From a virus: a stretch of 23,653 nucleotides of DNA. The position numbers and the translations under genes are program-made. Shown in pieces: positions 20,629-23,653 of the stretch. Numbering within the stretch: position 1 is the stretch's first letter; every line of letters starts with the position of its first letter. The notes under the pieces were generated by a model. The model was not told where the DNA came from. It saw nothing but the letters and a program-made list of their open reading frames with translations, and did no database searches. The stretch covers positions 1-23,653 of IMG/VR virus record IMGVR_UViG_3300010153_000119. One strand, 5' to 3'.

Positions 20629-21554
20629 TATTCGCCGAGCATATAGTTAACGGCCTTAATAGCTTGTTGAGAGGCTACGACTATCGTCTTTGGGTCTGAG
20701 TCTTTAAGTCTCTTAATCCAACCGTTAATATAAGCCTGAGAGTTCTTTGAGTCGTCGGTTGGCTTTATTCCAGTTATTCCGGTTAGGTACTCGCTACCGA
20801 GTTCCGCGATTAACTCCTCGTTGCTATATACCTCAGTCCCGAACCCGTTAAATTCGACGATTCCCTTACGCTTTAAACCGCTTTCGTGTCCGGTCGAGTG
20901 TGTCAACTCGTGGAAAAGAGTCTTGTAATAATCGTCCGAACTTAAAAAGCTATCCTTTTCCGGCATAGTTACGGCGTGAGTCATAGGTTGGTAAAAGGCT
21001 TGGCTCCCTCGGTGGCTGAGGGTTGGCTTATTCTCGTAATTATTATAAATTTTTTCAGCCTCCTCGATAGGCGAAAAAACTGGGGCGTCGGTCGCTTTAC
21101 GCTTAGGCTCTAGGTTTTCAAATTGTGCGATATTGAAAACGTAAAAAGAACGCATAGAGAAAAACTTATTACACTCTGACGGCTTAACGCCCGCCTTTTT
21201 TAGTTGCGCCTCGCTATTGTAGTAAACGCCGGTTTTCTTGTGCTTATAAGAAACGGCCCAGTATACGACGAACTGACTTTTATCTTTTGCCGTTTCGCCT
21301 TTCTTTAATTTTGCGCCTATATTTTGGCCTTGCTTATAAGTGAGCCACTCGTTAGACTCATAGCCCTCGGTCTCTTTAACCATATTAAGCCAAAAGATAT
21401 TGAAACCCGTGTAATTTTTCTCGGTGGTGTGGTTCATAGGTCCGTTAAAAGAACCGGCCCAAGGGCGGAACCACTTAAGACCCTTCTCCTCTAGGCCCTC
21501 GATTACTCGGTTAGTAATTAACTCGTAAATGTTAGTTTTTGTTTGCTTTGTCAT
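20628..21554 (-). CDS. ArdC-like antirestriction protein (ssDNA-binding domain plus zincin)
   Basis: A 308-aa protein. Residues 1-145 match the N-terminal ArdC ssDNA-binding domain: YELITNRVIEGLEEKGLKWFRPW, NYTGFNIFWL, WLTYKQGQNIGAKLKKGE and a YVFNIAQFENL closing strand. Residues 180-260 hold a zinc metallopeptidase-like domain: FHELTHSTGHESGLKR with H215/E216/H219 and the third ligand probably in EELIAELGSEYL (about 246-251). ArdC proteins protect incoming DNA from type I restriction in known cases; the protease-like domain is typical of the group and its activity in phages is unclear. It has its own promoter and a leader shared with the 632 gene on the opposite strand, and heads a four-gene group. 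Confidence 0.88.
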   Translation of the reverse strand: MTKQTKTNIYELITNRVIEGLEEKGLKWFRPWAGSFNGPMNHTTEKNYTGFNIFWLNMVKETEGYESNEWLTYKQGQNIGAKLKKGETAKDKSQFVVYWAVSYKHKKTGVYYNSEAQLKKAGVKPSECNKFFSMRSFYVFNIAQFENLEPKRKATDAPVFSPIEEAEKIYNNYENKPTLSHRGSQAFYQPMTHAVTMPEKDSFLSSDDYYKTLFHELTHSTGHESGLKRKGIVEFNGFGTEVYSNEELIAELGSEYLTGITGIKPTDDSKNSQAYINGWIKRLKDSDPKTIVVASQQAIKAVNYMLGE

Positions 21555-21590
21555 AATTGAAATTTTTTAGTTTGTTTTTGTTTGACTTTG

Positions 21591-21621
21591 TAAAGGTAAT
21601 ATAAATTTTTTAATATCCAAC
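21591..21621 (-). promoter_or_regulatory. Promoter of the ArdC-like gene
   Basis: Read on the - strand, TACCTTTA (21598-21591) is preceded by 19 bases and GTTG (21621-21618), matching the -33/-7 layout seen at 561-591. The transcribed leader CTTTACAAAGTCAAACA... up to AAATTTCAATTATG is nearly identical to that of the 632 gene. It starts just after a strong terminator. Confidence 0.7.
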
Positions 21622-21649
21622 ATTTTCCCCAACTTTTTTTTTAAGACGT

Positions 21650-21680
21650 AAAAAAAGGGGCCGGGAACAACCCCGACCCC
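21650..21680 (-). terminator. Strong terminator before the ArdC-like gene
   Basis: On the - strand GGGGTCGGG, loop GTTGTT, CCCGGCCCC (one T-G wobble), then seven T: a 9-bp stem and good T-tract. A second GC-rich hairpin (GCGCC ... GGGCGC) lies just upstream, around 21684-21704. It ends the short transcript of the 22166 and 22005 genes. Confidence 0.85.
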
Positions 21681-21720
21681 TAGGCGCCCCCGGACGTGGC
21701 GCATTGTCAAACTTTACATT

Positions 21721-22005
21721 TCAATTATGTAAGTCCGGGCGAAAGTGTTCAGCGAGGTATCTATCGCCGTAAGCCTTGGCCTTTTCTAGTCCTTTAATTA
21801 AACCAACCCGCCAGCGGTCCAAAGTGTCCGACATATAAATCTCGTATTCGTCGATAATTCCGTCAGTCGATAAGCCGGCGCCGTTTCTTTTTATAGTTAT
21901 AAACCCGAGGACGTTTTTTAAATTATCTTTTTTTTCTATAAAGACTCTTTTTTGATATACCTCATCGTCGAATTTGTGCCAGTCGGAAAAAGTTGCTTTT
22001 ATCAT
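21721..22005 (-). CDS. Hypothetical protein (94 aa)
   Basis: Family unknown. The protein begins MIKATFSDWHKFDDEVYQKR, continues with beta strands (RVFIEKKDNLKNVLGFITIK, IDEYEIYMSD) and ends in an amphipathic helix (LDRWRVGLIKGLEKAKAYGDRYLAEHF). The pattern suggests a small alpha/beta fold without catalytic motifs. The start overlaps the upstream gene's stop by 4 bases (ATGA), and the strong terminator follows the stop. Confidence 0.75.
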   Translation of the reverse strand: MIKATFSDWHKFDDEVYQKRVFIEKKDNLKNVLGFITIKRNGAGLSTDGIIDEYEIYMSDTLDRWRVGLIKGLEKAKAYGDRYLAEHFRPDLHN

Positions 22006-22166
22006 TCCGCTAAAATTTTCCGAGTGTCTGAATTAAAAACCTCGCCGACGAGTTGCTTACCGAGGTAAATTTCAACGCTCCCGCTCTCGGTCGTTTTTGT
22101 ATTAAACGCCCTCGATAAAATTATCGACGTCGTTCCTTGTAGTTCTGCTTTTTGTTTTTTTGACAT
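22002..22166 (-). CDS. Hypothetical small protein (54 aa)
   Basis: The true start is most likely the ATG at 22166 (MSKKQKAELQGTTSI), following an A/T-rich leader (AAATTTATTTATT). A longer in-frame version starting at 22271 would add a hydrophobic but Phe/Leu-biased segment coded by low-complexity A/T DNA that contains a -7-like box and is probably untranslated. The short protein has a basic N-terminus and beta strands (GSVEIYLGKQLVGEVFN). It could be a DNA-binding or regulatory protein; nothing specific can be claimed. Confidence 0.65.
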   Translation of the reverse strand: MSKKQKAELQGTTSIILSRAFNTKTTESGSVEIYLGKQLVGEVFNSDTRKILAE

Positions 22167-22253
22167 AATAAATAAATTTGAGTTTAACGATTTCGACAAA
22201 CCTACAACGAAAAAAATAAGGACGCAAAAAAGGGGAAAAAATTGGAATTTTGG

Positions 22254-22261
22254 CAAATTTA
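22254..22261 (-). promoter_or_regulatory. Candidate -7 box for the 22166 gene
   Basis: TAAATTTG on the - strand matches TAnnTTTG fully, about 90 bases before the start codon and shortly after the phased TTAA element and T-tract. The -33 position reads CCGG, not TTTG, so activation by a factor bound to the upstream element would be needed if it works. Confidence 0.35.
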
Positions 22262-22315
22262 GGCAAGACAAAAAAAACGCCCGGGAACACCAGTAAAATA
22301 AGGGAATTTAACGAA

Positions 22316-22387
22316 CTCAAGTTTTTAAGGGTATAGCACCTAAGAGGGGTTAAAGTGGCTTAAAAGGGCTTAAAATGCGTTTTAAAA
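22316..22387. repeat. Phased TTAA element, copy 2
   Basis: This element matches 10357-10428 at about 83 percent by eye. Read on the - strand, TTAA box centres are spaced 12, 10, 10, then 10 (to a TTAG variant) and 15 bases, nearly the same as in copy 1. A T-tract follows about 40 bases downstream (copy 1: 41). It overlaps the last bases of the 22382 gene and lies in a 215-base intergenic gap. Confidence 0.7.
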
Positions 22388-22630
22388 GGGTGCCTTTTTT
22401 TTACGAAATTCCTTAAATTTACCCTTTCGACGCTTACAAGTCCACACATAAAAGGCGTTCAAAGTGGGGAATTTAAACACTCCGAACAAGTCGTCGTGTA
22501 TCATTTCGACCTCATAATATACAACCGTCGCCGTTTTTTGTCCGTCTAATTTTTCAAGGAAAACTTCAAAAAAACCCTCCCGAGTGTAAAGTCGTCGGGC
22601 TAATTTTAGGCGTTTTTTATCCTCGTTCAT
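22382..22630 (-). CDS. Hypothetical basic protein (82 aa)
   Basis: No family recognised. The preferred start is ATG 22630 (MNEDKKRLKLARRLYTREGFF), which overlaps the terminase stop by 4 bases (ATGA); a start at 22687 would lie deep inside the terminase gene. The protein has a basic helix (1-20), beta strands (EVFLEKLDG, TATVVYYEVEMIHDD) and a Lys/Arg-rich tail (CKRRKGKFKEFRKKKAPF), suggesting nucleic-acid contact. Its position next to the terminase invites comparison with HNH or head-packaging accessory genes, but no HNH motif is present. Confidence 0.7.
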   Translation of the reverse strand: MNEDKKRLKLARRLYTREGFFEVFLEKLDGQKTATVVYYEVEMIHDDLFGVFKFPTLNAFYVWTCKRRKGKFKEFRKKKAPF

Positions 22631-23653
22631 AGCGTCCGGATAGTAAAATCGTCGGGCAAAGTTGGGGCCGTTTCTTCGTCGTTCCAAGTCATAAACTCAC
22701 CGAGGGCCATAACCAAGGCAACCAACCCGTCGACTTTTCCGCTCTTGCTTTTCGTGATTTTCACGTTTCCGGCGGGGTCGTAAGTAAGGGCCACGGCGCC
22801 AAGTTGCCACTCGAGGACCGGGTCGCCGTCGTGTTTAAGTTTACCGTCTAGTATTAAACGCTCGGCCTCTTTTGTTGGTGCTGACTGGCTGACGAACCCC
22901 ATACCAAAAGGAGCGCACTCGACGCCGTCGTTAGTTATGTCGATAATCAACTGGCTCGAGTTGTAACGGTCGAACGCTACACTTTTAAGTTCGTATTTAG
23001 TGGCTAAACAATCCGGGTCGACTATAACCCGCCCCTCGTCGTTCGTGTGGTGTCCGGTTATCATTTTCCGGACGTAGTCGTAATCCGTGACGTTGCCGGG
23101 AGTGACGTGGACGTTATCGAGGTCGGCGAGTTTGGCATATATTGTGCTTTCGTCCTCCTCGAGTTTTCTTTCAATAGCCCGCTCAGGCACAAAAAAGTGA
23201 ACCTTTATTAAAAAATCATTTTCCCGAGGGAATAATAAAGCGAGGGCCGTCATATCCGAAACGCTCCCGAGGTCTAAACCAGCATAACAAACCGCCCCGG
23301 GTTCGGGTTCGTCTTTTGTAATATTTGCCCGCCAGTTATCCCGGTCGACCCATTGAGACGACGAACTTACAAAGATATTAAGGTGCTTAGTCATAAACTC
23401 GACAACCGCACGACCTCCGGCGTTTTGGGCTTGCTTACATTGGTGAGTTAGATATTCGTAACTAATAGACTCACCGAGGCCGGGGTTTGATTTTATCCAC
23501 GTCGCGGGGTCTTTCCAGTCGTCGCCCTCGTCAATTTGAAACATTAGGGCGAAAGTCCTCTCGTCAGTCTTTAAACCGTCGAGGACCGCCTTCGCCGTTT
23601 TCATAATAGAGGCCGCCGGGCCGTCGATATTAAACCCGGCCGTCGTAATTGCT
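22627..23653 (-). CDS. terL: Terminase large subunit, C-terminal part (runs off the window)
   Basis: The frame is open to the right edge; upstream of the first visible ATG (23604) it continues as AITTAGFNIDGPAAS, so that ATG is internal. ITTAG is the coupling-type motif at the end of the ATPase domain of the Terminase_1 family. Then come DEGDDWKDPATWIKSNPGLG, a strongly conserved family segment, and the nuclease domain starting CYAGLDLGSVSDMTALALLF, whose Asp pair should be the first metal ligands of an RNase H-like fold, followed by VIVDPDCLATKYELKSVAFDRYNSSQL and a final acidic/basic part. The ATPase Walker motifs are outside the window. It powers DNA packaging through the portal. No small subunit is visible; it may lie further right. 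Confidence 0.93.
   Translation of the reverse strand, partial: AITTAGFNIDGPAASIMKTAKAVLDGLKTDERTFALMFQIDEGDDWKDPATWIKSNPGLGESISYEYLTHQCKQAQNAGGRAVVEFMTKHLNIFVSSSSQWVDRDNWRANITKDEPEPGAVCYAGLDLGSVSDMTALALLFPRENDFLIKVHFFVPERAIERKLEEDESTIYAKLADLDNVHVTPGNVTDYDYVRKMITGHHTNDEGRVIVDPDCLATKYELKSVAFDRYNSSQLIIDITNDGVECAPFGMGFVSQSAPTKEAERLILDGKLKHDGDPVLEWQLGAVALTYDPAGNVKITKSKSGKVDGLVALVMALGEFMTWNDEETAPTLPDDFTIRTL

Noticed and set aside
22167-22320. Hydrophobic short ORFs (MSCLNLPKFQFF... and a shifted version)
   Set aside because: They come from A/T-rich low-complexity DNA containing a T-tract and -7 box; no leader precedes them and the shorter start at 22166 explains the real gene.

Overview
The window is a stretch of a tailed double-stranded DNA phage (or prophage) with a siphovirus-type structural cassette. 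A Bacteroidota host, probably in the Flavobacteriia or a related class, is suggested by three things. Two promoters fit the -33 TTTG / -7 TAnnTTTG pattern with exactly 19 bp between boxes. Leaders are A/T-rich (ending AAATTTCAATTATG) instead of carrying Shine-Dalgarno sites. Several proteins (small TM protein with a TPSKKDD motif, zinc-ribbon proteins, ArdC-like protein) are of kinds common in phages of that phylum. There is no integrase, rRNA, CRISPR array or transposase. Host and lifestyle remain inferences.

Layout. Positions 1-2084 (+ strand) hold the C-terminal end of a DnaB/RecA-fold helicase-like ATPase and two unrecognised genes, separated by a compact tRNA-like fold (1065-1128). A bidirectional terminator (2101-2128) closes this block. 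Everything from 2127 to the right edge lies on the - strand and is read right to left: large terminase (cut by the window edge), three small unknown genes, a strong terminator, then a promoter driving an ArdC-like antirestriction gene and small genes including a possible annealing-type recombination protein. Next come two holin-like genes, a metallophosphoesterase, a Cys-rich protein, portal, S78 prohead protease, TWO tandem HK97-fold major capsid paralogs, a strong terminator, the head-tail connector genes, tail completion protein, a small zinc ribbon, the tail tube protein, tail assembly chaperone with a programmed -1 frameshift, tape measure (806 aa, predicting a tail near 120 nm), a large hub/fibre protein, a second holin-like TM protein, a T7-lysozyme-type amidase and a VRR-NUC nuclease.

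Most notable observations: (1) tandem capsid paralogs, only the second of which carries an N-terminal delta-like coiled coil, with near-identical DNA at their 3' ends; (2) a head-tail adaptor (11561-12664) about three times normal length because an A/T-rich segment encoding two beta-sandwich-like modules is inserted in one loop; (3) a lambda-like GGGAAAC slippery site abutting the chaperone stop codon; (4) apparent complete absence of GATC and of CATG on a manual read of the whole window, in a phage that also encodes an ArdC-like protein; (5) a roughly 70-bp intergenic element in two copies 12 kb apart containing TTAA boxes spaced about one helical turn apart, each followed about 40 nt later by a T-tract; (6) the tRNA-like fold; (7) a leader shared by genes on opposite strands.

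All calls come from reading the sequence and from memory of protein families. No database search was run.
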